Shown here: piece after piece, positions 1-9,279 of the stretch | Numbering within the stretch: position 1 is the stretch's first letter | How the letters are laid out: every line of letters begins with the position of its first letter | Source of the DNA: Primorskyibacter flagellatus | GTDB lineage: Bacteria > Pseudomonadota > Alphaproteobacteria > Rhodobacterales > Rhodobacteraceae | NCBI RefSeq assembly: GCF_900176485.1 | Contig: NZ_FWYD01000005.1 | Span: forward strand, 1-64,000 | Length of the DNA stretch: 64,000 nt | Direction: 5' to 3' | Program-made: the position numbers and the translations under genes | Notes under the pieces: generated by a model | The model's input: only the letters and a program-made list of their open reading frames with translations | What the model was told of the DNA's origin: nothing | The model's database searches: none

Positions 1-4
1 CCAT
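1..4 (-). CDS. Start of a gene running off the left edge
   Basis: Only the start is visible. An ATG on the minus strand occupies positions 4-2 and is preceded, five bases upstream, by a perfect AAGGAGA Shine-Dalgarno sequence (positions 16-10). This is good evidence that a minus-strand gene begins here and continues outside the window. Its product cannot be told. It would be co-oriented with the two small genes to its right. Confidence 0.5.
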
Positions 5-115
5 CGTCGTCTCCTTCTGAATACTCAGAACGAAACTCGCCGTTGGCTCAGTGCAACGGAACCGCAGAAATCAATGGGACGGGGACGGCGCATACGATGT
101 ATGTGCGTGAGGGCA

Positions 116-138
116 GCCGCGCCCGGTCGGGGCGCGGC
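116..138 (-). terminator. GC-rich hairpin after the 116-aa gene
   Basis: A perfect 9-bp stem (GCCGCGCCC with GGGCGCGGC) closes a 5-base loop, 13 bases beyond the stop codon of the upstream minus-strand gene. There is no clear T tract, so it may be a weak terminator or an mRNA-stabilising hairpin between that gene and the one starting at the window edge. Confidence 0.4.
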
Positions 139-150
139 CCGTTGAGGTGA

Positions 151-501
151 TCACCTGGCATTGCGGAATCGCGCGAGAAGCTCGCTCGCGCGCGCGCCAT
201 GCCAACGTGTCATATCGGAGGCAGACATATTTCTCTCGCGGCTGATTCGATCGAGCGCTGACGGCGCCTGGCCCTCCAGAGCGCCGTGGATATCGCGCAG
301 CGCGGCTTCCACGGCATCGGCCTCCGGAAAGGCGGCTGACAGGGCCACATGCAGGCCGCAGAGCGCTTCGAACCCGCTCGGGTCGTCGAATGCGTCGAGC
401 AGGTCACAGAGGCTCGCGCCGTGCCGACTTAGATATGCCTCTGTCGAAGCAGCCGCGTTGTAACGGGCCTGATCTGTGTCCAGGGTGGTGGTGTTGAGCA
501 T
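151..501 (-). CDS. Hypothetical protein, 116 aa
   Basis: I do not recognise the family. The start was placed at the ATG preceded by AAGGAAG with about six bases spacing; an open frame continues upstream, but that extension is low-complexity and lacks a ribosome-binding site. The protein is mostly helical and acidic to neutral, with no membrane segment or signal peptide and an Arg-rich C-terminus (ending LLARFRNAR). It lies next to another small protein of the same orientation and similar composition, an arrangement typical of accessory cargo on alphaproteobacterial plasmids and integrative elements (inference). No catalytic motif is visible. Confidence 0.6.
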   Translation of the reverse strand: MLNTTTLDTDQARYNAAASTEAYLSRHGASLCDLLDAFDDPSGFEALCGLHVALSAAFPEADAVEAALRDIHGALEGQAPSALDRISRERNMSASDMTRWHGARASELLARFRNAR

Positions 502-759
502 GATGGTCTTCCTTTTGCATGCATGAACGGTGCTGGTGCTGCTTGATTCATCGGCGTAATGGTTCCTGCATCGCGGGGGAGAGATCTGGGTGTGGTTGGC
601 TCCTTTGCCTGGTTTCATTGGCTGGTCGGGTTTTGATAACGAGGATATTGGTCGTTTTTCCCCCACACGAAGAAGAAATCTGCGGTCGACCAAGAGTTAT
701 TTCGCCGGGCCGCAGTGCCCACACCGCCGCATAGCGTGCGCGGCGATGTGGGGAGTGTA

Positions 760-1146
760 TCAGGCCGCGCAGTCATCTGACGCGGGGACCAGTCCAGCAC
801 CGCGCAGTGCATCGTCGAGCCCATCGGCAAGCAGGCAGATTTCGGGCACGATCGGATCGCAGGGATCCGGCATCGCAAAGCATCCGGCATCATCCCAGTC
901 GTCGCTATCGACATGCTCGAGAAATAGAAGGCCGCGCAACTCAAAAAGCAGGCGGCGCGTCAGCGGCCCCGGCTGGTTGATTCCGTCGCGGATCGCATTG
1001 ATGAGCCTGGCGCCGCGCCGATCTGCCAACAAGACAGCGGTATGGCCGAGCGCCTCGTGGTGGGTCGATAGAAACGCACGAAGCGCGATCTCGCCGACAT
1101 CGGTGGAGTGGACACTGGCATTCGGGGTGATTTTTCTGTGAAACAT
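760..1146 (-). CDS. Hypothetical protein, 128 aa
   Basis: Unrecognised small soluble protein. The ATG is preceded by AGGGAGG at good spacing, so the start is secure. The sequence has an N-terminal helical half with an AVLLADRRGARLINAIRDG segment and an acidic C-terminal half containing several Asp pairs and a few Cys residues that do not form an obvious metal site. No signal peptide or membrane segment is seen. It precedes the 116-aa gene in the same orientation with about 260 bases between them, so co-transcription is possible but not shown. Function unknown. Confidence 0.6.
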   Translation of the reverse strand: MFHRKITPNASVHSTDVGEIALRAFLSTHHEALGHTAVLLADRRGARLINAIRDGINQPGPLTRRLLFELRGLLFLEHVDSDDWDDAGCFAMPDPCDPIVPEICLLADGLDDALRGAGLVPASDDCAA

Positions 1147-1608
1147 GGTGCCTCCCTTTGGTGAAAGTGGTGCCGGGTTTCGTCCCGGCGGGTCATGAGC
1201 TTCGGAGGGTCATGTCATCGCCAACTGCCGATCTGCGCGCTGCACGATGAAGGCGCGCAGATCAGGAGGTGGCGGGGTCTGTCTTGGCTCCTTTCGTCAA
1301 ATGTTCTTCTCGATGGTGTCGGCTTTCACGAATGACATTGGCCGAAGGGCGAAATGACGAAGCATTTTTCAAAAATTTTTCTGGTTGAGCCTTCAGAAGC
1401 TTGGGACCAGCGCCATCCTGGCAGTACCGGGTAGTAATTGGGCGTTTGATTCGGTTGTAGCAAATGGCTATTTCGAAGCTGAAAAGCGGGCTGGCTGCCA
1501 AAAGTAAGCGTTCGGCGCCACAGCGGAACTTCAGCCCTTAACGCGCCGTGGTTGCCTAAACTGTACACGCGGCTGGGATAAAATCTGGAACATGGTAGAC
1601 ACCCCGTT
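1147..1608. other. Intergenic region, nothing recognised
   Basis: The open frames in this stretch lack ribosome-binding sites and look random. A T-rich patch lies near 1365-1382. It separates the leftward small genes from the rightward remnants that follow and may hold their promoters; no specific site could be defended. Confidence 0.4.
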
Positions 1609-1750
1609 ATGAATAACAGTCTTACTAAAATCGGCCACTGGATCTCCGATAAGCTCATCGGGATAGCGGAAGCGCTGCGCCTGAGAACCGCGTCGCCCGT
1701 ATCTTCGCGACCCACCCTCTTTCTCGATCGATGATGATTTCCGCGAGCGA

Positions 1751-2179
1751 TTGCTTGCCACCGATATCTCGGACGACGAGAAGCGGGCGCTCATCGGTTT
1801 GATGGACTTGAGCGTTCTTCCGAGCCTCCCCGAGCGTGCCAACCTTGTCGGACCGATCCTGTTGCGGACAAATGGCGCGCTGCCTTCACTCACGCCTGAT
1901 ATCGTCAAGGCAATTGTCGTGAACACTGAGCCAGCAGGCACACAGGTCCAGCTACTCAATCTCCTCCACGAAACGCTCGATAAAAACGATGTTCGTGAGC
2001 TTTTGGGACAGCTTCCGTCCCCATATTCGGAAATTCAAACCGGATATGCACGTCCCATGCTCAAGAGGACGAATGAAAACAGCGAACTTGTCAGATGGTT
2101 GGATGAGCGCGACATCATCTCTTCGGTAGGAAAGCCATTCTGGTCGAACGATATCACGGTTAATCTATATCGGTCATAA
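1751..2179 (+). pseudogene. Unrecognised C-terminal fragment
   Basis: An open frame whose first usable start is a TTG without a ribosome-binding site. The frame is open upstream to a stop at 1682, and a different frame at 1609-1734 encodes MNNSLTKIGHWISDKLIGIAEAL, so the region looks like the end of a larger gene whose 5' part has been lost or frameshifted. The protein is helical with leucine-rich stretches (LMDLSVLPSLPERANLVGPILL) and ends in a compact motif, RWLDERDIISSVGKPFW. I do not recognise the family. It sits just upstream of an AAA_13 ATPase remnant, so the pair may be debris of one defence operon. A short genuine gene cannot be excluded. Confidence 0.35.
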
Positions 2180-2190
2180 GGTGATCACCC

Positions 2191-3411
2191 ATGCCGCCGA
2201 CCCTTTCGCGCTCCCTCTTGCACCCGCGTCTCGACAATGCGAGCCCTACCAAAGAAGTGGCGATGACCGGTGAGCTGGCAGGCTTTGACCTCGGAGAGTG
2301 GCTTGAGGAGTATGCTGACATCGAGACCGCCGTAGCGGCGACTATTAAGAAGCACAATGATGCCTTCACGAGCTTTGCTGCAATGCAAAAGGACGCCTTC
2401 ACCAAAATCGAAGCACACGTCTTGGCGACGAACCAAGTCGATTGGGACCGCCTTCAGAAGGATGTGCGAGACGCTGAGGCTGAGCAGGTAACAGCACGAG
2501 CAGAAGAGAAGGGAATTGCCGACCGTCAACTGGAACTTCGCAACGATCTGCATGACGGTGGCGTTGGCGCGGACAAGATGAACGAACTCATTTGGGCCTA
2601 CCTGGGGCACAAAGAGCTTCGCCTTGTTGCCGAGGATGGCGGATACAAAATCCTGCGACCAAGCGGGAAACCGGCAACAGAGCTGGGCGAAGGGGAGCAC
2701 ACAGCGGTTTCATTTTGATATTTTCTGACCCAATTGGCCGCTGAAGGTCGCAAGCTCGAAGACCTCGTGCTGGTAATCGACGACCCGATTTCGAGCCTTG
2801 ACACGGCAGCACGAACCTATGCTTATAGCTTGATGACCCGCATGACCAAGAAATGTGCCCAAGTCATTGTTATCACTCACAACACGAGCTTCATGAACAT
2901 GGTGAAGCGTGAGTTTCAAAATCTCCAGAAACGGAACGAAACCAAGAAAGTAACCTCGCTCCTGTCGCTCGATTGTCGAAGCTTCGGTAATGGGGACGAC
3001 CGCGTTACATCGCTTGCGCCGATGCACGAGCTGTTGGTGAAGTATGACAGTGAGTACCACTACTTTTTCAGCATGGTTCAGGACGCGGCACAGAAGAAGA
3101 CGACGGACTATGTTTTCTTGCTGCCGAACGCGACCCGCAAGCTCCTCGAGATGTTCGCGACCTTCTGTTCCCCAGGACAATCCAACTTCGCAGGCGCACT
3201 TGGGGACCACCACGAAGCGGTGAAAGACAAGCTCGATGTGCGGGCGCTCGAACGCCTCGTTCAAATAGAGTCCCACGGCACATTAGAAGGGCTTGGAACC
3301 CTGCCGGACCTCACTCTGGAGGAAGCTATCCGCGCAGCAGATGCAGGCATCAACTTCATCAAAGAAGTTGGAATGGACCACTATAAAAAAATGTGCGTAG
3401 TCTGCAGCTGA
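2191..3411 (+). pseudogene. AAA_13 (RloC/PrrC-like) ATPase, 5'-truncated, in-frame stop
   Basis: The two halves are in one reading frame, separated by a single TGA at 2716-2718. Upstream is the coiled-coil half of an AAA_13 ATPase, ending in the ABC-type signature (ELGEGEHTAVSF). Downstream the frame resumes with YFLTQL and gives a good Walker B and D-loop (VLVIDDPISSLD) and an H-loop (VIVITHNTSF). Family members start with a Walker A lobe of roughly 50-100 residues plus a longer coiled coil; that part is absent, the frame being closed by a stop just before 2191. AAA_13 proteins include the sensor ATPases of tRNA-cleaving defence proteins. A TCA or TTA codon changed to TGA is the simplest explanation. 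The gene is probably dead. Confidence 0.75.
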
Positions 3412-3447
3412 AACCAGTCCTGCCATTAAAATAAGGAAGAATAAGTC

Positions 3448-3597
3448 ATGATAACCGTGATTGATCTATTCTGGCAAGTCGTGGAGGATGCAGTGAAACA
3501 TTCTCCTCCGAGCCACCCGCACCCGGCAAATCTGGCATGGCATCGAGAGAACATCTTTGGTCAAATGGCTTCTGAAGACCTCGCTCCTTGGGAATAA
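3448..3597 (+). CDS. Small protein, 49 aa, upstream of the giant helicase
   Basis: An ATG preceded by AAGGAAG at ideal spacing opens a 49-codon frame (begins MITVIDLFWQVVED, ends ASEDLAPWE). The ribosome-binding site is one of the best in the island, which is why I call it despite its size. The frame overlaps the upstream part of the long helicase frame, so it also argues that the helicase starts further downstream. The protein is soluble and rich in Trp, His and Pro in the middle (SPPSHPHPANLAWH). No family recognised. It may be a leader peptide or a small partner of the helicase. Confidence 0.45.
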   Translation: MITVIDLFWQVVEDAVKHSPPSHPHPANLAWHRENIFGQMASEDLAPWE

Positions 3598-3712
3598 ACC
3601 TGCCAGTATGAAAAACGTAATTTCCCGAGGCATATCGAAAGCCCTTGCCCGCGGTCGACCACAGCAGCCTGAAAAACCAAAGGCTGATCCACCGACCAAT
3701 AAAGGTATTCAA

Positions 3713-6700
3713 ATGCCGCGGGACCAATCCGAAATCTTGTCGCGCTGTCTGTCGATTGATTTAGAGGTCGATCCCAAAGAAGCCCGGATATTCGCCTTCG
3801 CCGCCGTGCCGGAAGGTGAAGGAAAGGGGATCGTTCATCGGAAAGGTGACCCGAGGGTTGCGCTTGAAAATCTCGACTTGTTCTGCGCGGGGTTCGCGCA
3901 TGTCATTGGGCACAATGTTCTGCGCCACGACTTGCCGCATCTCATGGCGGTTTCGCCGCGCTTCGCAAAGCTCGCGGACGGACCGATCGACACGCTGTGG
4001 CTAAACCCTTTGGCTTTTCCGCGCAATCCTTATCACCGTCTGGTCAAACACTACCATGATGGGCGGCTTCAAAGTGGTCACGTCAACGGTCCCGAGTTTG
4101 ACGCGCGTCTTGTATTCGAAGTCCTTCGTAACCAGATCGACGCCTTTTTATCGCTGAACACGTCGTCGCCAGAGATGATGCTGGCCTATCACTGGCTATG
4201 TTGCCGAGGGCCAGGGAGCGACGGGTTCGATCGGTTGTTCAGCGATGTGCGTGGGGCGTCCATCCCGACCGAAGCTGAAGCGCACGGGGCTCTTCGGGCG
4301 CTGCTTAAAGAGGCAGCCTGCGGTGCGCGGGTGGAGGCTGTGCTCGAGCGGCTTCAGGACACTGGGCTGGGCTGGCCGATGGCATATGCTCTTGCCTGGA
4401 TTTCGGTGGCTGGCGGGGATTCTGTCATGCCGCCCTGGGTGCGGGCGCAGTTCCGGGACGCAGCACGGCTCGTCAAAGACCTGAGAGACACGAATTGTCG
4501 TGATCCGCACTGTGACTATTGCGCAGAGCACAACGATCCCACCCGTGCCCTCGAACGCTGGTTCGGCTTTCCGAGTTTTCGCCCGGAACCGGTTGACGAG
4601 GACGGACGTCCGCTTCAGGAAAAGATCGTGGCGACGGCCATGGACGGCGACGACCTGCTGGGCATTCTGCCGACGGGCACGGGCAAATCCATCTGCTATC
4701 AGATCCCCGCGCTGTCTCGGTTCTACAAGACCGGGGCCTTGACCGTCGTCATATCGCCGCTCGTGGCGCTGATGGCAGACCAGGTTCAGGGCTTGGTGCG
4801 GGCCGGAATTTCCTCGGCGGTTACGGTTAACGGGCTATTGTCTTTGCCCGAGCGTCAGGATGCGCTCGACAAGGTTCGGCTTGGGGATGCAGCGATCCTG
4901 TTGATCTCGCCCGAACAACTGCGCAGCACAACAGTTCGGTCCGTTCTGGCACAGCGAGAGATAGGGTTGTGGGTGCTGGACGAGGCGCATTGCGTGTCCA
5001 AATGGGGCCAAGATTTCCGACCCGACTATCGATATGTTTCGCGGTTCATAAAGGAAAGCTCAGACGACGAACCTGCTCCGGTGCTTTGCTTGACGGCAAC
5101 GGCAAAACCGGACGTCGTGCAGGACATCCGCAGTCATTTCAAAGAGCGGTTGGGGGCTGAGCTGGCCTTGATCGATGGTGGCGCATCGCGGTCGAACCTG
5201 AGCTTCCAAGTGCTGCCAACGCAGCGCGCGACCAAGATGACCGATATCCTCGACACAATCGAGGCCCAGCTTCCGCGCGAGGGCGTGGCGGGGGCGGTCG
5301 TCTATTGTGCGACCCGAAACGCCACCGAGCGCGTGGCGGAGTTCTTGAAACAACAGGGCATCGCTGCCGAACGGTATCATGCGGGCCTGAGCGCCGATGA
5401 CAAGCGTGAGATCCAGGAGGACTTCCGTGTCGGCAATCTGCGCGTGATCGCGGCCACCAACGCTTTTGGTATGGGGGTCGACAAGCCGGACATCCGTCTG
5501 GTGGTTCACGGGGACGTGCCGGGGTCGCTGGAAAACTACCTGCAGGAGGCAGGGCGCGCCGGGCGGGACCGCGAGCCTGCAAATTGCGTCCTTCTCTATA
5601 ACACCGAAGACGTCGATCGTCAGTTCAGCCTCAGCGCGCGGTCACGGCTTGCGCGGCACGAAATCGGTGCGATTCTGAAAGCGCTTCGGCGCCTTGATGC
5701 AAGGACCGGAAAAGGCGGTGAGATCGTTTCTACGCCGGGGGAGATTGTCCACGAGGAAAAAGACCGGGATTTCCAGCGAGACAGCAATACCGACGATACG
5801 CGGGTAAAAACGGCCGTTGCCTGGCTGGAAGAGGCGCATCTTCTGAACCGCGAGGAAAACCGGGTGCAGGTCTTTCCCGCCTCGCTCCGGATAAGGAGCA
5901 TGCAGGAGGTCCGCGAGATCCTTGCCTCCGCCGAGATCACCGAGCGGCGCCGCCAGGATCTGGCCGCTATCGTGCAGCACATCATCAACGCGCCGCAAGA
6001 AGAGGGCATCACCACGGACGAGCTTTGCGGGGTCAGTGGGCTCACGGTGTCGGGCGTGCGCAAGGCCTTGGCGGATCTCGAGGCCCTGGGGATCGCAAAG
6101 GATGATACAAACATCACAATCTTCGTGCATGTGCGTATCAAGAATGCCTCGCCGAAACGGTTCGAGGCGGCATCCCGCTTGGAAGCCGACCTGATCGCGA
6201 TCATGAGAGAGCAAGCGCCAGACGCGGAGATCGGCGAGGCTTGGCCGTGTCATCTGGCCTCGGTGGCGCAGGCCCTGCGAGAGCAGGGACACGCCTCCGT
6301 GCGGCCTGATATTGTCGAGGGGTTGCTCCGCGGGATTTCGCAGGATGGCCGCGACATGGATGGCGGCAAAGGCAATATCGGCCTGCGCAAGGCCTCTAAA
6401 GGCAGTCTCATGGTGCGACTGCAAAGATCATGGGCGGTAATCGAGCAGACCGCTCAGCTGCGCCGGCAGGCGGCGGAACGTTTGGTTTCATACTTGATCG
6501 ACAAGGTTCAGGTCGGCCTGCAGGGGAAAGACATTCCTGTCGAGACCACGCTTGGCGACCTTCTTGCTGCAATTAACAGCGACGCGCTCTTGCGTGCGTC
6601 AGTGAATGACCCGTCGAAGCTGATGGACCGCGCGCTTTTGTGGCTGCATGAACAGCAGGTCGTAACTCTGGGTAAGGGGCTGTCCATATTCCGCTCGGCC

Positions 6701-8860
6701 ATGACGTTGCACATCAATCCAAAAGGGGGCAGCTTTACCGCCCAGCACTTTGCGCCGCTGGAAGATCACTACAGCGAACAGACCGTCCAGACCCACGTGA
6801 TGGCTGCCTATGCGACCAAAGGCATCGACGATATCGATCAGGCGCAGCGGCTCGCGTATGACTATTTCGCATTGGACCAGTCCGACTTCATGAAAGCCTG
6901 GATGTCAGGCAAAATGTCGGAGTTCAGACGGCAGGCGACGCCCCGGTCCTATGCCGAGATCGTCGACAATCTGGGGAATACGACACAAGAGCAGATCGTG
7001 CGTGACGACCGCGAACAGACCAATGTGCTTGTGCTCGCGGGGCCGGGATCGGGCAAGACACGCGTTCTGGTCCATCGTCTCGCGTATCTGGTGAGGATCA
7101 AGCGCGAAGATCCAAACGGTATATTGGTGCTCGCCTACAATCGTCACGCGGCCGCCGAGATCCGGGAACGCTTGCGTCTACTGATTGGTGAAGATGCTCG
7201 CTTCGTGACGGTCTTGACCATCCATGCCTTGGCCATGCGGCTGGTTGGCGCGAGTTTCGCTGGACGGGCAGGGGCCGATGAGCCCGACTTCAAGACGCTT
7301 CTGACCGATGCGGCACGTCTCTTGCGTGGCGACGGGCTGGACAAGGCCGAGGCTGAAGCCTTGCGAGAGACCTTGATCCAGGGGTTCCGCTGGATTCTCG
7401 TGGACGAATATCAGGACGTGGGGCCCGAGGAATACGCCTTGATCGCGGCGGTGGCGGGTCGCAGCATCGACGATCCGGATCAACGGATCAGCCTGTTCGC
7501 GGTTGGCGATGACGACCAGAACATTTATGCTTTTGCCGGTGCATCGGTGCGCCACATCCGGCAATTTGAACAGGATTATTCAGCCAGGCCGATCTTTCTG
7601 ACCGACAATTACCGCTCGTCGAAGCACATCATCAGTGCAGCGAACGCGGTGATCGAAGGATCTCGGGAACGTATGAAAACAGGGCACGGGATTACCGTCG
7701 ACCAATCGCGGCAAAGGGACCCGGCCGGGGGGATAATGGAAAGCCTCGATCCGGTTGCTCAGGGGCGGGTCCAGATTCTGGGCTGCCCGGCCGGAGTCGA
7801 CGCTCAGGCCCTTGCGGCGGTGGGCGAGATGATCCGCCTGTCCAAACTGATCCCGGATTGGAGCTGGAAGGGCGCGGCCATCATTTCTCGTGATTGGCGC
7901 AAGCTTTTGCCGGTCCGCGACTTTGCCGAGGCGCATGGAATTCCTGTCGAAATGGCGAACGAGAACTTGCCCAGTTTGTGGCGCACCCGTGAGATGCAGG
8001 TGTTTATCGGCGGCCTGCGCGAGAGGCGCGGGGCCTTGGTCAGCTTGGCCGATCTGACCGAAACCCTGAACGCGATACCCACCAGCCGTTGGACTGACCG
8101 GATCGGCGAGGGACTTGGCCAGCTTGCGCGCGAAGTTGACGGCAAGTCGCTCCCGACCCCTGACGTGATCGAATGGTTTGCTGAATGGTCGAAGGATTCA
8201 TGGGGCGAGCAGCGCGGCCTCAAATTGTTGACGGCGCACCGCGCCAAGGGCCTCGAATTCGACGACGTCGTGATCATGGATGGCGGCTGGGAGCGGCCCT
8301 CGCGAAACGAAGATCAGGACGCACCGAGGCGATTGTTCTATGTCGCCATGACACGTGCGCGGCGCAATTTGATCGTCATGAGCAACGACAATCACGAATA
8401 CCTTCCCACCGTGTCGTCTTCCGTGGTCACGCGGCATGTGGAGGCAGACTTAGCGACGGTTCCCGGCCCACGCCGGTTTTTTCAATCGCCCGAAATGAAA
8501 ATGGTCGACCTGTCATACGCAGGGCGCCAAGGTGATCGGCACGTCGTTCATAACGCGATCGCCGAAGCACAGGTCGGCGCGCCAGTCAGGCTCTCCTGTG
8601 TCGGGGATCGCTGGCAGATCGAAGACATCCGAGGGCGAGCCCTGGGGCGGATGTCAAAAGCGTTCGCTCCGCCGATCGGCACGAAATTCGTCACAGGCGA
8701 AATCGCGGCCATCATACATTGGCGCAAAGAGGATTCCGATGAGCGTTTTCATCATTTGCTGAAACGCGCTGATTGGGAAGTTGTTGTGCCTGAGATCGTT
8801 TTTGAAGAGCTCAAGAGGGCTTCCGAAAGGGTTATCGGGAGAGATCAGAAAGGCAAATAG
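3713..8860 (+). CDS. Giant DnaQ-like exonuclease / RecQ / UvrD helicase fusion
   Basis: A 1715-residue protein with three nucleic-acid modules in order. Residues about 10-190 resemble a DnaQ-type 3'-5' exonuclease (SIDLEVD, GHNVLRHDLPHL, DARLVFEVL acidic motifs). A Cys cluster (NCRDPHCDYC, about 262-272) follows. About 290-720 is a RecQ SF2 helicase with Walker A GTGKS, DEAH and a helicase C lobe ending near QEAGRAGRDR; after a winged-helix-like section, about 1095-1560 is an SF1A UvrD helicase (GPGSGKT, DEYQDV, GDDDQNIYAF, TAHRAKGLEF, VAMTRARR). The start was set at an ATG preceded by AAAGG; an ATG at 3608 and a TTG at 3557 are alternatives. Such fusions are known as large uncharacterised helicases. 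A role in phage defence is inferred from neighbours only. All helicase motifs are intact. Confidence 0.85.
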   Translation: MPRDQSEILSRCLSIDLEVDPKEARIFAFAAVPEGEGKGIVHRKGDPRVALENLDLFCAGFAHVIGHNVLRHDLPHLMAVSPRFAKLADGPIDTLWLNPLAFPRNPYHRLVKHYHDGRLQSGHVNGPEFDARLVFEVLRNQIDAFLSLNTSSPEMMLAYHWLCCRGPGSDGFDRLFSDVRGASIPTEAEAHGALRALLKEAACGARVEAVLERLQDTGLGWPMAYALAWISVAGGDSVMPPWVRAQFRDAARLVKDLRDTNCRDPHCDYCAEHNDPTRALERWFGFPSFRPEPVDEDGRPLQEKIVATAMDGDDLLGILPTGTGKSICYQIPALSRFYKTGALTVVISPLVALMADQVQGLVRAGISSAVTVNGLLSLPERQDALDKVRLGDAAILLISPEQLRSTTVRSVLAQREIGLWVLDEAHCVSKWGQDFRPDYRYVSRFIKESSDDEPAPVLCLTATAKPDVVQDIRSHFKERLGAELALIDGGASRSNLSFQVLPTQRATKMTDILDTIEAQLPREGVAGAVVYCATRNATERVAEFLKQQGIAAERYHAGLSADDKREIQEDFRVGNLRVIAATNAFGMGVDKPDIRLVVHGDVPGSLENYLQEAGRAGRDREPANCVLLYNTEDVDRQFSLSARSRLARHEIGAILKALRRLDARTGKGGEIVSTPGEIVHEEKDRDFQRDSNTDDTRVKTAVAWLEEAHLLNREENRVQVFPASLRIRSMQEVREILASAEITERRRQDLAAIVQHIINAPQEEGITTDELCGVSGLTVSGVRKALADLEALGIAKDDTNITIFVHVRIKNASPKRFEAASRLEADLIAIMREQAPDAEIGEAWPCHLASVAQALREQGHASVRPDIVEGLLRGISQDGRDMDGGKGNIGLRKASKGSLMVRLQRSWAVIEQTAQLRRQAAERLVSYLIDKVQVGLQGKDIPVETTLGDLLAAINSDALLRASVNDPSKLMDRALLWLHEQQVVTLGKGLSIFRSAMTLHINPKGGSFTAQHFAPLEDHYSEQTVQTHVMAAYATKGIDDIDQAQRLAYDYFALDQSDFMKAWMSGKMSEFRRQATPRSYAEIVDNLGNTTQEQIVRDDREQTNVLVLAGPGSGKTRVLVHRLAYLVRIKREDPNGILVLAYNRHAAAEIRERLRLLIGEDARFVTVLTIHALAMRLVGASFAGRAGADEPDFKTLLTDAARLLRGDGLDKAEAEALRETLIQGFRWILVDEYQDVGPEEYALIAAVAGRSIDDPDQRISLFAVGDDDQNIYAFAGASVRHIRQFEQDYSARPIFLTDNYRSSKHIISAANAVIEGSRERMKTGHGITVDQSRQRDPAGGIMESLDPVAQGRVQILGCPAGVDAQALAAVGEMIRLSKLIPDWSWKGAAIISRDWRKLLPVRDFAEAHGIPVEMANENLPSLWRTREMQVFIGGLRERRGALVSLADLTETLNAIPTSRWTDRIGEGLGQLAREVDGKSLPTPDVIEWFAEWSKDSWGEQRGLKLLTAHRAKGLEFDDVVIMDGGWERPSRNEDQDAPRRLFYVAMTRARRNLIVMSNDNHEYLPTVSSSVVTRHVEADLATVPGPRRFFQSPEMKMVDLSYAGRQGDRHVVHNAIAEAQVGAPVRLSCVGDRWQIEDIRGRALGRMSKAFAPPIGTKFVTGEIAAIIHWRKEDSDERFHHLLKRADWEVVVPEIVFEELKRASERVIGRDQKGK

Positions 8861-9279
8861 TTGATAAAGCGGTCGTTCGCCGCACTTACGATAAATGACC
8901 GACATGCCGCACCGAGCCCCACGGACCCGGTGGAGAAGTCCACATCGTCGATATCCTTGGTCCGGCTGGGATAGGACTGCACCCCGCCGAAGCCGCGGAA
9001 GTTCTCCATCTTCTCGCGGGTCTGGTTCCCCATGAGGTACTGCATCGCGTGGAAGATCGGCGAGGCATGAGGCTTTACCGCTACCCGGTCCTCGGGCCTC
9101 AGCGCCGAGAAGTAGAGCGCCGTCATGATCGACACCACGGAGGCAGATGATGCCTGGTGCCCACCGACCTTGATCCCGTCGACCTTGGGCCGCACGTGGT
9201 TGGCGTGATGGATCATCCAATGCGATAGCCACAGAAGGCGCTGCTCGATGGTCTTCAGGTGAGTGACGTCAATGGACAT
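8845..9279 (-). pseudogene. Transketolase (AceE-like) N-terminal stump
   Basis: The first roughly 125 residues match the N-terminus of the long alphaproteobacterial transketolase / pyruvate dehydrogenase E1-like family (HLKTIEQRLLWLSHWMIHHA, KVGGHQASSAS, KPHASPIFHAMQYLMGN, QSYPSRTKDIDDVDFSTGS). Homology stops at GLGAA near 8904, where about 640 further residues including most of the thiamine diphosphate site should follow. The last 19 residues are read out of unrelated DNA, and the stop lies inside the 3' end of the convergent helicase gene. The stump therefore marks a recombination junction at about 8,900: the helicase side was joined into, or replaced, the rest of this metabolic gene. Confidence 0.85.

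Noticed and set aside
2716-2718. TGA in the AAA_13 gene as selenocysteine or programmed readthrough
   Set aside because: No selenoprotein is known in this family, no SECIS-like hairpin was evident after the codon, and the gene also lacks its Walker A lobe, so simple decay is more likely.
3557-3712. Upstream 52-codon extension of the giant helicase
   Set aside because: It starts at a TTG without ribosome-binding site and overlaps a small ORF with an excellent one; the conserved exonuclease fold begins only after the ATG at 3713.
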